A stretch of 64,000 nt of DNA from Flavobacterium sp. H122 (GTDB taxonomy: Bacteria > Bacteroidota > Bacteroidia > Flavobacteriales > Flavobacteriaceae). Within the stretch, counting starts at the first letter, position 1. Each line of letters opens with the position of its first letter. Position numbers and translations under genes: made by a program. The stretch is from the NCBI RefSeq assembly GCF_004959765.1, contig NZ_SJZD01000002.1, positions 124,001 through 188,000 of the forward strand. The letters run 5' to 3'. This document shows positions 1 to 7,752 of this stretch, in pieces. The notes under the pieces were generated by a model. It worked only from the letters and a program-made list of their open reading frames with translations. It was not told the DNA's origin and ran no database searches.

Positions 1-819
1 CCGTTTCTTTATTTTCAAATGGATAGAATAGTAGAAAATATGACAAAGGAACTGTATGGAACCGACTTGCATGCGCAAAATTTGAATGGAGCCGAGATTC
101 TGTGTCTCAGAAAAGGAAATAACAGCCGGTATGTGCATGCGGCAGTGGATAACATGATTAAGAAAAGAATACTTTCGGTGGAAGGAAAAACAGCGATACG
201 GCTTGGTTTTAATTCCAAAGTTGAAACCATTGATGAGGTTGCTGTAGGCAATGCAATGTCTGTAAACGAAACAATGACCTATCCTGATTTATTCCACAAA
301 CTGCGGGTAAAAGAATTGTTCTTGATTCCGCAGCAGGCAATGAATAATCTCAGAGAAAAAATAGTCAATGAGAAGCAATTTGTGAAGCATTTCACAGTGC
401 TGGCCTTGCTTTTGATGCCTGTCCTTTATATCTTATTAATCCGATTGCAGTTAGGTGTTCAAAGAGGCAAACCGGTTACTTTTTTACTGATTGAAATAGG
501 AATTTATGTTTTGGTCGGTCGCTATTTGCTTAAGAAGGCCTATAATCGTTTGTTTGTTAAAGCCATTCCAGAGCTTTACAATATAAAAATTAAGAGCGGG
601 GAAAGAATTGATTTGAAAGATAGTTGGGAGTGGCAATATTTACTTTTTGGAACTGCTTTTTACAGTCATGAATTTTTTCCTCTGGTACATCCTGTCCAGG
701 CAAGCGTTGATTCGGCTCAATCCTCATGGAGCAGTTGTGGCTCAGGTTGCAGTAATAGTTGCGGAAGCAGCTGTGGTTCCAGCTGTGGAGGTGGGTGCGG
801 CGGATGCGGCGGGGATTAA
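1..819 (+). CDS. TIGR04222-like membrane protein, 5' end outside the window
   Basis: The reading frame is open from base 1, so the gene is cut by the window edge; the first ATG (19) is probably internal. The visible part has a soluble N-terminal stretch, two hydrophobic segments (near FTVLALLLMPVLYILLI and LIEIGIYVLVGRYLL) and a C-terminal tail almost purely of Ser, Gly and Cys, with seven Cys spaced mostly every four residues. This layout matches the TIGR04222-type membrane proteins, whose C-termini carry Cys/Gly-rich tails; their function is unknown. The family call rests on the tail plus architecture. It runs towards the convergent nadD gene. Confidence 0.6.
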   Translation, partial: PFLYFQMDRIVENMTKELYGTDLHAQNLNGAEILCLRKGNNSRYVHAAVDNMIKKRILSVEGKTAIRLGFNSKVETIDEVAVGNAMSVNETMTYPDLFHKLRVKELFLIPQQAMNNLREKIVNEKQFVKHFTVLALLLMPVLYILLIRLQLGVQRGKPVTFLLIEIGIYVLVGRYLLKKAYNRLFVKAIPELYNIKIKSGERIDLKDSWEWQYLLFGTAFYSHEFFPLVHPVQASVDSAQSSWSSCGSGCSNSCGSSCGSSCGGGCGGCGGD

Positions 820-844
820 CCTATTGTTTTTCTGTTTTATGTTT

Positions 845-873
845 AATTCTGTAATGATACAGAGTTAAGCATT
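845..873 (+). terminator. Putative intrinsic terminator after the TIGR04222-like gene
   Basis: A 9-bp stem with one G-T pair (845-853 with 858-866) closes a 4-nt loop. It is followed after a few bases by a run of seven T. It lies 25 bases after the stop and before the convergent nadD end. The offset T-run makes it a weak example. Confidence 0.4.
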
Positions 874-876
874 TTT

Positions 877-1458
877 TTATTTCCTATAAAATAAATTGTG
901 ATCAATGTATTCCCAAACTTTGTTAGGCAGCATAGGGATTACATTCTTTTTGTTTTTAATGCATTCACGGATAAAAGTAGAAGACAATTCAATTACTGGA
1001 GCGCCAACCCGATTAATTTTTGGGTGGTTTGCAAATTGACTGTCTATTTCACCCGAATTCATTCTCGGATACACATAAATTGCATGATTTTGAAGAATAA
1101 CCTCATAGTTTTTCCATTTGTGAAGCGAATTCAGATTGTCTTCGCCCATGATTAATGAAAATTCATGAACCGGATACTTTTCCTGTAAATGTGCGAGTGT
1201 ATTTACGGTGTAATTAGGCTGCGGTAATTTGAATTCGATGTCGGAAGGTTTGATTTTTGGGAAATCTTCGGTAGCCAGATGCACCATATGCAAACGGTGA
1301 TAATCATCCAACAGTGAGTTTTTCTGCTTATGCGGATTATGGGGTGTGACCACCATCCAGATCTGATCCAAATCCGAATGCTCTGCCATATGGTTGGCAA
1401 TAATCAAATGTCCTATATGAATAGGGTTAAATGTCCCGAAGTAAAGTCCGATTTTCAT
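877..1458 (-). CDS. nadD: Nicotinate-nucleotide adenylyltransferase
   Basis: This 193-residue enzyme would transfer AMP from ATP to nicotinate mononucleotide, making deamido-NAD in NAD biosynthesis. The nucleotidyltransferase signature GTFNPIHIGH is at residues 8-17, and the C-terminal SSTFIR motif (the ISSTxIR signature) is present. The length is normal for NadD. The gene is last in a minus-strand run yicC-gmk-nadD, an order common in Bacteroidota. A heptamer repeat occupies the 71 bases between gmk and nadD. Confidence 0.93.
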   Translation of the reverse strand: MKIGLYFGTFNPIHIGHLIIANHMAEHSDLDQIWMVVTPHNPHKQKNSLLDDYHRLHMVHLATEDFPKIKPSDIEFKLPQPNYTVNTLAHLQEKYPVHEFSLIMGEDNLNSLHKWKNYEVILQNHAIYVYPRMNSGEIDSQFANHPKINRVGAPVIELSSTFIRECIKNKKNVIPMLPNKVWEYIDHNLFYRK

Positions 1459-1461
1459 TTT

Positions 1462-1532
1462 TTAGGCATTAGGCATTAGGCAATAGGCATTAGGCATTAG
1501 CTATTTACTAGTGCCTGGTGGCTGTTGCCTTA
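1462..1532. repeat. Heptamer array with a loosely inverted second arm
   Basis: Bases 1462-1500 hold about 5.6 copies of TTAGGCA (one reads ATAGGCA). A second arm, TGCCTGGTGGCTGTTGCCT (1512-1530), is rich in the complement (TGCC) and runs into the gmk stop codon. The two arms could fold into an imperfect hairpin in the gmk-nadD spacer. Seventeen of 19 bases of the second arm match 24098-24116, so this is a dispersed family and not chance low complexity. Confidence 0.75.
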
Positions 1533-2105
1533 TTGAACAAAATTCCTTACCAATTCATACGCTTCCTGTTTAGCTACATCCAAATCATAATTTTTGATAA
1601 TGGTATCAAATTGCGGCGCAGTAGCTAACTCAACGTGGGCTTTAGCAATACGCATGTTTATTTTGTCTTCGCTTTCTGTAGAGCGTTCTTTTAAACGGCG
1701 CTTTAATTCATCAACACTTGGCGGTTTTACAAATACAGCTAAAGTTTGTTCTGGAAATTTATGTTTAATACGTAATCCGCCTGCAACATCAATATCAAAA
1801 ATCACATTTTTGCCTAAAGCCCAGATGCGTTCTACTTCTGTTTTTAATGTGCCGTAAAAATTATCACGGTATACTTCTTCCCATTCTACGAAATCTTCGG
1901 CTTTAATATGCTTTTTGAATTCCTCAATAGACATGAAGTAATAGTCTTTTCCTGAAACTTCTTCTCCTCGAGGTTCACGTGTTGCTGCCGAAATTGAAAA
2001 TTCTAAGTTCAATTCTTCAATTCCTAATAAATGTCTTACTATAGTGGTTTTCCCGGATCCTGACGGCGCCGAGAATACGATTAATTTTCCTCCTTTTTCA
2101 CTCAT
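1530..2105 (-). CDS. gmk: Guanylate kinase
   Basis: This 191-residue P-loop kinase converts GMP to GDP with ATP. The Walker A segment APSGSGKT is at residues 13-20. The GMP-binding segment around ISAATREPR and the EWEEVYRDNFYGT lid region both match the family. The start ATG follows the yicC-like stop by 37 bases, consistent with an operon. The last codon and stop abut the TTAGGCA repeat element. Confidence 0.95.
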   Translation of the reverse strand: MSEKGGKLIVFSAPSGSGKTTIVRHLLGIEELNLEFSISAATREPRGEEVSGKDYYFMSIEEFKKHIKAEDFVEWEEVYRDNFYGTLKTEVERIWALGKNVIFDIDVAGGLRIKHKFPEQTLAVFVKPPSVDELKRRLKERSTESEDKINMRIAKAHVELATAPQFDTIIKNYDLDVAKQEAYELVRNFVQ

Positions 2106-2142
2106 GGTGATTTGTCTTTTTTCTTTGCTCTATTTTTTTCTC

Positions 2143-3003
2143 TTAAAGAACATTCAATACCTGTTCTTTAATTTTCTCCAATTCATCCTTCATCATCACA
2201 ACCAATTTCTGCATTTCAGAATGGTTGGATTTTGATCCCATGGTGTTTATTTCGCGGCCCATTTCCTGAGTGATAAAGCCTAATTTACGGCCATTGGCTT
2301 CTTGACCTTTTAAGGTTTCCAAGAAATAATCAAGATGATTTCCCAATCGGACTTTTTCTTCAGTGATATCGTATTTTTCCAAATAGAAAATCAATTCCTG
2401 TTCAAAACGGTTTTCATCTACATTTACCTGAAGTTCATCTAAAGCTGTACGTAACCTCGTTTTTACCGTTTCAACACGTTCAGCGTCGTAAGACACAGCT
2501 TCGTTCATCAAATTGTAAATGTTGGCAATACGTGTTTTGAATTCGGTTTCCAAAGATTGTCCTTCGTCTTTGCGGAATTGGTTGATGTTGACTAATGCTT
2601 CATTAATGACTTTTTGAATTTCCTTCCATTCATTTTCATCAATTTCCTCACGCTCTGTTTTTAAAGCATCAGGCATACGGACAGCCATTTTCATCAATTC
2701 GGTAGCATCAGCTTCAGGAAGTATTTCCTTCATTTGTGCTATGTAAGCTTTGACGATTGGTGCATTTATTTTTGAAGAGGTTTCTTCTCCGGTAACTTCT
2801 ATGTATAAAGAAAAGTCAACTTTCCCACGTTCCAGTTGTTGTGAAATTTGGTTGCGTAACCCTAATTCCATCTCACGATAGGTAGAAGGCATACGCACGT
2901 TTAAATCCAGACCTTTGCTGTTTAATGATTTTAGTTCAACAGTAATCTTTTTTGTAGGTAATTGCAGAGACGCTTTCCCAAAACCTGTCATTGATTGTAT
3001 CAT
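2143..3003 (-). CDS. YicC/YloC-family putative endoribonuclease
   Basis: The 286-residue protein begins with IQSMTGFGKA and ends with the family signature EMGREINTMGSKSN followed by the MKDELEKIKEQVLNVL tail. E. coli YicC has been reported to act as an RNase; the role in this lineage is not established. It is the first gene of the yicC-gmk-nadD run. Upstream lies a heptad inverted repeat shared with the end of the EamA transporter gene. Confidence 0.88.
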   Translation of the reverse strand: MIQSMTGFGKASLQLPTKKITVELKSLNSKGLDLNVRMPSTYREMELGLRNQISQQLERGKVDFSLYIEVTGEETSSKINAPIVKAYIAQMKEILPEADATELMKMAVRMPDALKTEREEIDENEWKEIQKVINEALVNINQFRKDEGQSLETEFKTRIANIYNLMNEAVSYDAERVETVKTRLRTALDELQVNVDENRFEQELIFYLEKYDITEEKVRLGNHLDYFLETLKGQEANGRKLGFITQEMGREINTMGSKSNHSEMQKLVVMMKDELEKIKEQVLNVL

Positions 3004-3034
3004 AGGCGAAAAATAAGGTGTAAAGATAGTGTTT

Positions 3035-3111
3035 TTAGTGATTAGTGAAGAGTGATTAGTTATTAGTCCTTTATTAAAAGCTATTCACTAATCACTTTTT
3101 ACTAATTACTT
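3035..3111. repeat. Heptad-type inverted repeat (TTAGTGA words)
   Basis: Arm 1 (3035-3066) is built of TTAGTGA-like words. Arm 2 (3081-3111) carries the complement (CTATTCACTAATCAC and onward). They are separated by a 14-base spacer, giving an imperfect long hairpin. Arm 2 overlaps the stop codon and last codons of the EamA gene. The design resembles the repeat at 1462-1532: heptads in one arm and complementary words in the other. Confidence 0.7.
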
Positions 3112-4003
3112 TTTTCTGTGTTACCAAATAAACTCCAATAAAAATCAACAAGGCTGATCCCGCTTTTACCCAACTCAATTCGTCTTTTCCTAGTCCAATA
3201 GCAAAAATCGAAGCAAAAAGTGGCTGCAGGTAAATAAAAACCGCTACTGTTGTAGGTTTAAGCTCTTTCATCGAAAGTAAATTCAGTAAATAGGTTAAGA
3301 ATGTTGAAAAAACAACCACAAATCCAATTTTAATATAGGCAGATGTTGGGACAATAGCCCAGTCAACCGACTGAAATTCCCCCCAACCAAACGGAATTAC
3401 CATTAAAAATCCGAAGAAATAAATCCATTTTACAAAGGAAAAGGCATTGTATTTGTCCATAAGTTTTTTAACAATGATGAGGTAAAAACCATACGACACT
3501 GCATTTACAAAAACCAGAAAATTACCCAACATAGCATTGGGTGCATTTACTTTTGCTTTCCCATAGAGAATTAAAGTTATAGTGCCGATTAATCCTAAAA
3601 GGATTCCTGCGATTTTTCGGTTTTCCATCCTTTCTTTGATCAAAATGGCTGAAAGAACCAATACAATCATAGGGGTCGTAACCATTAAAACGGCTCCCAT
3701 AATAGGGGAAGTATAACTCAATCCTTTGAAAAAAGTAAGCATATTGAAGGCAATCCCAAAAAATGATGCAGCTATGATTCTTGGGAAATCGGTTTTGTCT
3801 ATTTTTTCACTGCGAGCAGGACGAAGCAATCCAATTCCAATTGAAGAAAGCCAAAACAGCAACATAGATCCACCCACACGCAGAAAGATAAAACCATAGG
3901 CGTCAATATGTTTCGGCATCACATCTTTGGCAATGGTAAAAGTCACACCATAAATGATAGATACTAAAGTAGCGGCTACAAGTGCCCAATTTCTCTTACT
4001 CAT
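3092..4003 (-). CDS. EamA/DMT-family transporter
   Basis: A 303-residue integral membrane protein with about ten hydrophobic helices in two similar halves, as in EamA (drug/metabolite transporter) carriers. The substrate cannot be read from the sequence. It overlaps the upstream ArsC/Spx-like gene by 8 bases, so the two are co-transcribed. The last residues (VISKK) and the stop codon are encoded within arm 2 of the TTAGTGA inverted repeat, suggesting the 3' end was reshaped by that element. Confidence 0.85.
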   Translation of the reverse strand: MSKRNWALVAATLVSIIYGVTFTIAKDVMPKHIDAYGFIFLRVGGSMLLFWLSSIGIGLLRPARSEKIDKTDFPRIIAASFFGIAFNMLTFFKGLSYTSPIMGAVLMVTTPMIVLVLSAILIKERMENRKIAGILLGLIGTITLILYGKAKVNAPNAMLGNFLVFVNAVSYGFYLIIVKKLMDKYNAFSFVKWIYFFGFLMVIPFGWGEFQSVDWAIVPTSAYIKIGFVVVFSTFLTYLLNLLSMKELKPTTVAVFIYLQPLFASIFAIGLGKDELSWVKAGSALLIFIGVYLVTQKKVISKK

Positions 4004-4352
4004 TGCTCAAAAATTGAATCGCAGCGTCAACCGTTTTTGCACTGTTGCCTACAAAGATTTTTCCGTCAGCAATAATTACCGGACGTGATAAAAAAGTGTA
4101 ATGTTCTAAAATGTATCTTTTGAAGTCGGCTTCCGTTAGTTTTTCATCTTTCAATCCCATTTCTTTGTATAGGGTTGCTCTTTTGCTGAAAAGTACTTCG
4201 TAGCTTCCGGCCATTTGCTGCATTTCCTCTACTTGCTTAACCGTCATGGGTTGGATTTTAATGTCCTGTAATTCGAAAGTATCAAGATTCGGTAACGATT
4301 TTAAAATACGTTGGCAGGTACTACAGGTTTTAAGGTAATATATTTTGCGCAT
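3996..4352 (-). CDS. ArsC/Spx-family thioredoxin-fold protein
   Basis: Starting at the ATG at 4352 the protein has 118 residues and begins MRKIYYLKTCSTC, with the CxxC pair near the N-terminus as in ArsC/Spx proteins. The segment SRPVIIADGKIFVGN matches the conserved cis-proline region of the family. A longer frame from 4382 adds ten residues but pushes the thioredoxin strand inwards, so I prefer 4352. It could be an arsenate-reductase-like oxidoreductase or an Spx-like regulator. Confidence 0.75.
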   Translation of the reverse strand: MRKIYYLKTCSTCQRILKSLPNLDTFELQDIKIQPMTVKQVEEMQQMAGSYEVLFSKRATLYKEMGLKDEKLTEADFKRYILEHYTFLSRPVIIADGKIFVGNSAKTVDAAIQFLSNE

Positions 4353-4424
4353 ATTTTTTTCTGCAAAAATAAAGAATGTCAAGGAGATAAATTCTTATTT
4401 TTGATTGTCAAAATTATATGCCAC

Positions 4425-6719
4425 GTGGAAAATTTATCTAAAATCGCCCGTTTTACATTACAATTTGTAAATCAGACCAACAAATCTGTCTTTCTTACCG
4501 GAAAAGCCGGTACAGGAAAGACGACGCTGCTAAAAGAAATTATAGCAACTTCCCATAAAAACACAGCTGTTGTGGCTCCTACCGGTATTGCGGCTTTGAA
4601 TGCTGGTGGAGTAACCATTCACTCGATGTTTCAACTGCCGTTCGCAGCTTTTATTCCTGAATATATAAAAGATGAAGTAACCAATGGGAATTACCGTTTT
4701 GAGAGTAAAAGCTCTTTGGGAAGAATGTTTAAGATGGGCGCTTCAAAAAAACAGGTTTTAAAAAATCTGGAACTGCTGATTATAGATGAAGTTTCAATGC
4801 TGCGTCCTGATGTTTTAGATGCCATTGATTTTGTCCTGCAAAGCGTACGAAAATCAACGCAGCCGTTTGGAGGGGTTCAGGTTATGTTGATTGGTGATTT
4901 ATGGCAGCTGCCACCCGTTATCAAACCGGAAGAATGGATGCAGCTGCAAAAGTATTATCAGGGCATGTTTTTCTTCCATGCTAGAGTCATGCAGCAAAAT
5001 CCGCCATTGTATGTCGAATTGGATAAGATTTACCGTCAGGATGATGTTGCTTTTATCTCAATTCTGAACAATCTTCGGAATAATGTCATAACACCTTCCG
5101 ATGTTTCTGTGCTTAATAAATATGTCAATCCGCAATTTGATATCAGGAAAAATTCGGGAACTATAGTGGTTACGACGCATAATGCTAAAGCCGATGCAAT
5201 TAATAGAGAAGCGCTTGATGCTTTAACGGCCGAAAGTATTTTTTACAAACCTGAAATTGTAGCAGATTTCCCTGAAAAAATGTATCCGTTGGAACCAGCG
5301 TTGGAACTGAAAGTTGGCGCACAGGTTATGTTTGTTAAAAATGATCCTTCCATTGAAAAGAAATATTACAATGGGAAAATAGGTGTTGTCAAATCTTTGT
5401 CCGGTCAGGAGATTTTAGTTGAATTTCCCGAAGAGGACAAGACAATTGAAGTTGATAAATACATTTGGGAAAATATAGTTTATGAAGTAGATTCCAATAC
5501 CAATGAAATTGAAGAAAAAGTAATTGGGACTTTTAGTCAGTATCCTTTAAAATTAGCTTGGGCTATTACCGTTCATAAAAGTCAGGGCTTGACATTTGAC
5601 AAGGCAGTTCTTGATGTGGCTCAGGTTTTTGCGCCGGGTCAGGCTTATGTGGCATTGTCGCGGTTACGGAGTTTGGACGGATTGACATTGTTGCGTCCCA
5701 TTCAATTGAATGGTATTGAATCGGATAGATCGGTATTGCAGTATGCAGAGAATAAGGCAGATGAAGTGCTGCTGGAAACAACTTTGACTGCTGAGACAAA
5801 ACAGTATTTGTTGTCAGAGATTTTAAAAGGATTCAACATCCAGCAATTAACGCAGTCATGGCGGAATCATCTGTTTTCGTTTAAAGATGAATTACCTAAT
5901 TCTCCTAAGCAAAAATTTAAACCATGGGTTGAGAAACAATTGCAATTGCTGACAGGATTAGCCGATACTTCTCAGAAATTTCTTTCGCAGCTCCATAAAA
6001 TTGGAAATAGTGAAACCGTTGATCTGAATTTCTTACAGGAGAGATGCGAGGCGGGTTATCAGTATTTTTTCAAAGATTTAGACACTCTTTTTTCGGAGCT
6101 TTTACTCAAAATTGTTGAAGTGAAACAATTGAAAAAAGTAAAAACTTTTGCCGATGAATTACTGGAATTGGAAGAAGCATTGTTGAAATGTATTTTAGGA
6201 CTGAAAAAAATCCGACTGTTGATTAGAAATACAAGAGAAGGAAAAGAATTGTCTAAAAAAACGATGGAAGCGGATGAAATTAAGCTTTATAAGATTAATA
6301 AAATAGCATCCTTATCGGAGCAGTTCAAGCAAATAAGCGGGTTTATTGATGATGGGAATAATACAGATTTCAGTCGTCAGACCAAGGCTAAAAGAAAAAC
6401 TCAGGAAAAGAAAGAACCAAAAAAATCAACAATTGCCGAGACGTTTGATTTGTGGAAGCAAAATAAAACGATTCATCAAATTGCCGAAATTCGTAAATTA
6501 ACACCGCAAACCATTTATAATCATTTTTCGAAATTGATAGGTACGGGTGAAGTCCTGCTTTCTGATCTTTTGACAAAGGATAAAATAACAGCATTGGAAG
6601 CGGCTTTTTCTGATTATAATGATGAAAGTTTAGGAGAATTAAAAGATAAATTCGGCGAACAGTTTACCTGGGATGAACTGCGTTTGTTTAAGGCAAACTT
6701 GGAAGTGAATGCTAAATAA
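4425..6719 (+). CDS. PIF1-like AAA/superfamily 1 helicase with C-terminal HTH domain
   Basis: The 764-residue protein starts at a GTG (4425), giving MENLSKIARFTLQFV. An upstream extension in the same frame would run through the divergent promoter region. Walker A is GKAGTGKTT, Walker B LLIIDEVSM, and the later motifs TVHKSQGLTFDKAVLDV and ALSRLRSLDGL are typical of Pif1/RecD-type 5'-3' helicases. The C-terminal segment IHQIAEIRKLTPQTIYNHF is a helix-turn-helix like that at the end of some RecQ proteins. It probably acts in DNA repair or replication. Confidence 0.85.
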   Translation: MENLSKIARFTLQFVNQTNKSVFLTGKAGTGKTTLLKEIIATSHKNTAVVAPTGIAALNAGGVTIHSMFQLPFAAFIPEYIKDEVTNGNYRFESKSSLGRMFKMGASKKQVLKNLELLIIDEVSMLRPDVLDAIDFVLQSVRKSTQPFGGVQVMLIGDLWQLPPVIKPEEWMQLQKYYQGMFFFHARVMQQNPPLYVELDKIYRQDDVAFISILNNLRNNVITPSDVSVLNKYVNPQFDIRKNSGTIVVTTHNAKADAINREALDALTAESIFYKPEIVADFPEKMYPLEPALELKVGAQVMFVKNDPSIEKKYYNGKIGVVKSLSGQEILVEFPEEDKTIEVDKYIWENIVYEVDSNTNEIEEKVIGTFSQYPLKLAWAITVHKSQGLTFDKAVLDVAQVFAPGQAYVALSRLRSLDGLTLLRPIQLNGIESDRSVLQYAENKADEVLLETTLTAETKQYLLSEILKGFNIQQLTQSWRNHLFSFKDELPNSPKQKFKPWVEKQLQLLTGLADTSQKFLSQLHKIGNSETVDLNFLQERCEAGYQYFFKDLDTLFSELLLKIVEVKQLKKVKTFADELLELEEALLKCILGLKKIRLLIRNTREGKELSKKTMEADEIKLYKINKIASLSEQFKQISGFIDDGNNTDFSRQTKAKRKTQEKKEPKKSTIAETFDLWKQNKTIHQIAEIRKLTPQTIYNHFSKLIGTGEVLLSDLLTKDKITALEAAFSDYNDESLGELKDKFGEQFTWDELRLFKANLEVNAK

Positions 6720-6730
6720 TAATTTTGTAT

Positions 6731-6755
6731 CTGTCAGGTTTTTAAAACCTGACAG
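6731..6755. repeat. Perfect 11-bp-arm palindromic intergenic repeat
   Basis: CTGTCAGGTTT (6731-6741) and AAACCTGACAG (6745-6755) are exact complements around a 3-base loop. There is no T-run, so it is not a standard terminator. From general knowledge, AGGTTTTAAAACCT-type palindromes flanked by CTGTC/GACAG occur as dispersed repeats in Bacteroidota genomes. I see only this copy in the window. Confidence 0.6.
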
Positions 6756-6781
6756 GTGCAGGAACATAAATAAATTTAAAA

Positions 6782-7219
6782 ATGGGAATATTTACTAAAG
6801 AAATTTCAATTCGCTGGTCTGACCTTGACCCGAATTTTCATATGCGTCATAGCGCTTATTATGATTTTGGTGCACAGCACCGTGTTGAGGTTTTAGAAAA
6901 TGAAGGATTAACATTGAGGGTAATGCAGGAAAACCACATAGGCCCGATTTTATTCAGAGAGGAATGTATTTTCAGAAAAGAAATCCGTTTGGGAAATAAA
7001 ATTACCATAAGTACCAAAATAGGGAAAATGAAGGCTGATGCTTCAAGATGGACAATTGTTCATGAGTTGAAAAATGAAAAAGACGAATTGTGTGCTGTCA
7101 TTTCAGTTGATGGAGCCTGGATGGATACTAAATTGAGAAAACTGGCAAGCCCTACACCGCAAATTGTTCAGGATGTTATGAATGCATTTCCCAAAACTGA
7201 TGATTTTGTTTTACTATAA
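6782..7219 (+). CDS. Hotdog-fold acyl-CoA thioesterase (4HBT family)
   Basis: A 145-residue single hotdog domain. The N-terminal segment EISIRWSDLDPNFHMRHSAYYDF corresponds to the 4HBT active-site region, in which the Asp of the DLDP stretch would be the catalytic carboxylate. Such enzymes hydrolyse acyl-CoA thioesters; the acyl preference is unknown. The following DinB-fold gene starts 10 bases after the stop, so the pair may be co-transcribed. Confidence 0.8.
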   Translation: MGIFTKEISIRWSDLDPNFHMRHSAYYDFGAQHRVEVLENEGLTLRVMQENHIGPILFREECIFRKEIRLGNKITISTKIGKMKADASRWTIVHELKNEKDELCAVISVDGAWMDTKLRKLASPTPQIVQDVMNAFPKTDDFVLL

Positions 7220-7229
7220 TCATAAAGCT

Positions 7230-7685
7230 ATGGAATATACTTTTAGAATAAACACTTTGTCGCGAAATGTTTTCCTTAAATATCTTGAAGGGCATTCGTT
7301 GGATGAATTAAATAAAATTCCTGAGGGATTTAGTAATAATCTAATTTGGAACATTGGGCATGTCATAGTGGTACAACAAATGTTGGTCTATAAACTGTCT
7401 GGATTGCCTATGATGATTTCAGATGATATGGTAACTAAATATATGAAGGGAACAAAACCTGACGGAAATGTTACTCAAGAAGAGGTTGAGGAGCTTAAGA
7501 TTCTCCTTTTTACTACTTTAGAAAAAACGCAAAAAGATTTTCAGGATAGTATATTTAAAGAATATAAGGAGTTTACGACTTCTGCTGGATATACGGTTAC
7601 AAATGCTCATGATGCTATGGAATTCAGTAATTATCATGAAGGATTGCATACTGGTGTTGTGATGCAAATCAAGAAGTTTTTGTAG
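7230..7685 (+). CDS. DinB-fold (DinB_2-like) protein
   Basis: Taking the ATG at 7230 (MEYTFRINTLSRN) gives 151 residues. A frame opening at 7182 overlaps the thioesterase and lacks family similarity at its start. Three His that could bind a metal are visible: one in NIGHVIVVQQM and two in the C-terminal HEGLHTG. This is the arrangement of DinB/YfiT four-helix proteins, some of which are thiol-dependent metalloenzymes. No specific reaction can be assigned. Confidence 0.75.
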   Translation: MEYTFRINTLSRNVFLKYLEGHSLDELNKIPEGFSNNLIWNIGHVIVVQQMLVYKLSGLPMMISDDMVTKYMKGTKPDGNVTQEEVEELKILLFTTLEKTQKDFQDSIFKEYKEFTTSAGYTVTNAHDAMEFSNYHEGLHTGVVMQIKKFL

Positions 7686-7724
7686 AGACTTTTTCCTGAT
7701 AGAATCATTCTTAAAGAATAATAG

Positions 7725-7732
7725 TAAATTTG
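7725..7732 (+). promoter_or_regulatory. Putative -7 promoter element of the metB-like gene
   Basis: TAAATTTG matches the Bacteroidota -7 consensus TAnnTTTG and lies 20 bases upstream of the start codon. No good -33 TTTG is visible at the usual spacing. Confidence 0.45.
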
Positions 7733-7752
7733 TATTCTAAAAAAATAAAATA

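Noticed and set aside
1462-1500. CRISPR-like direct repeats
   Set aside because: Seven-base units with no spacers and no cas genes; simple tandem heptamers.
4311-4424. Upstream extension of the PIF1-like helicase to 4311
   Set aside because: It would overlap the divergent ArsC/Spx-like gene start, and the translated extension has no helicase similarity; GTG 4425 fits better.
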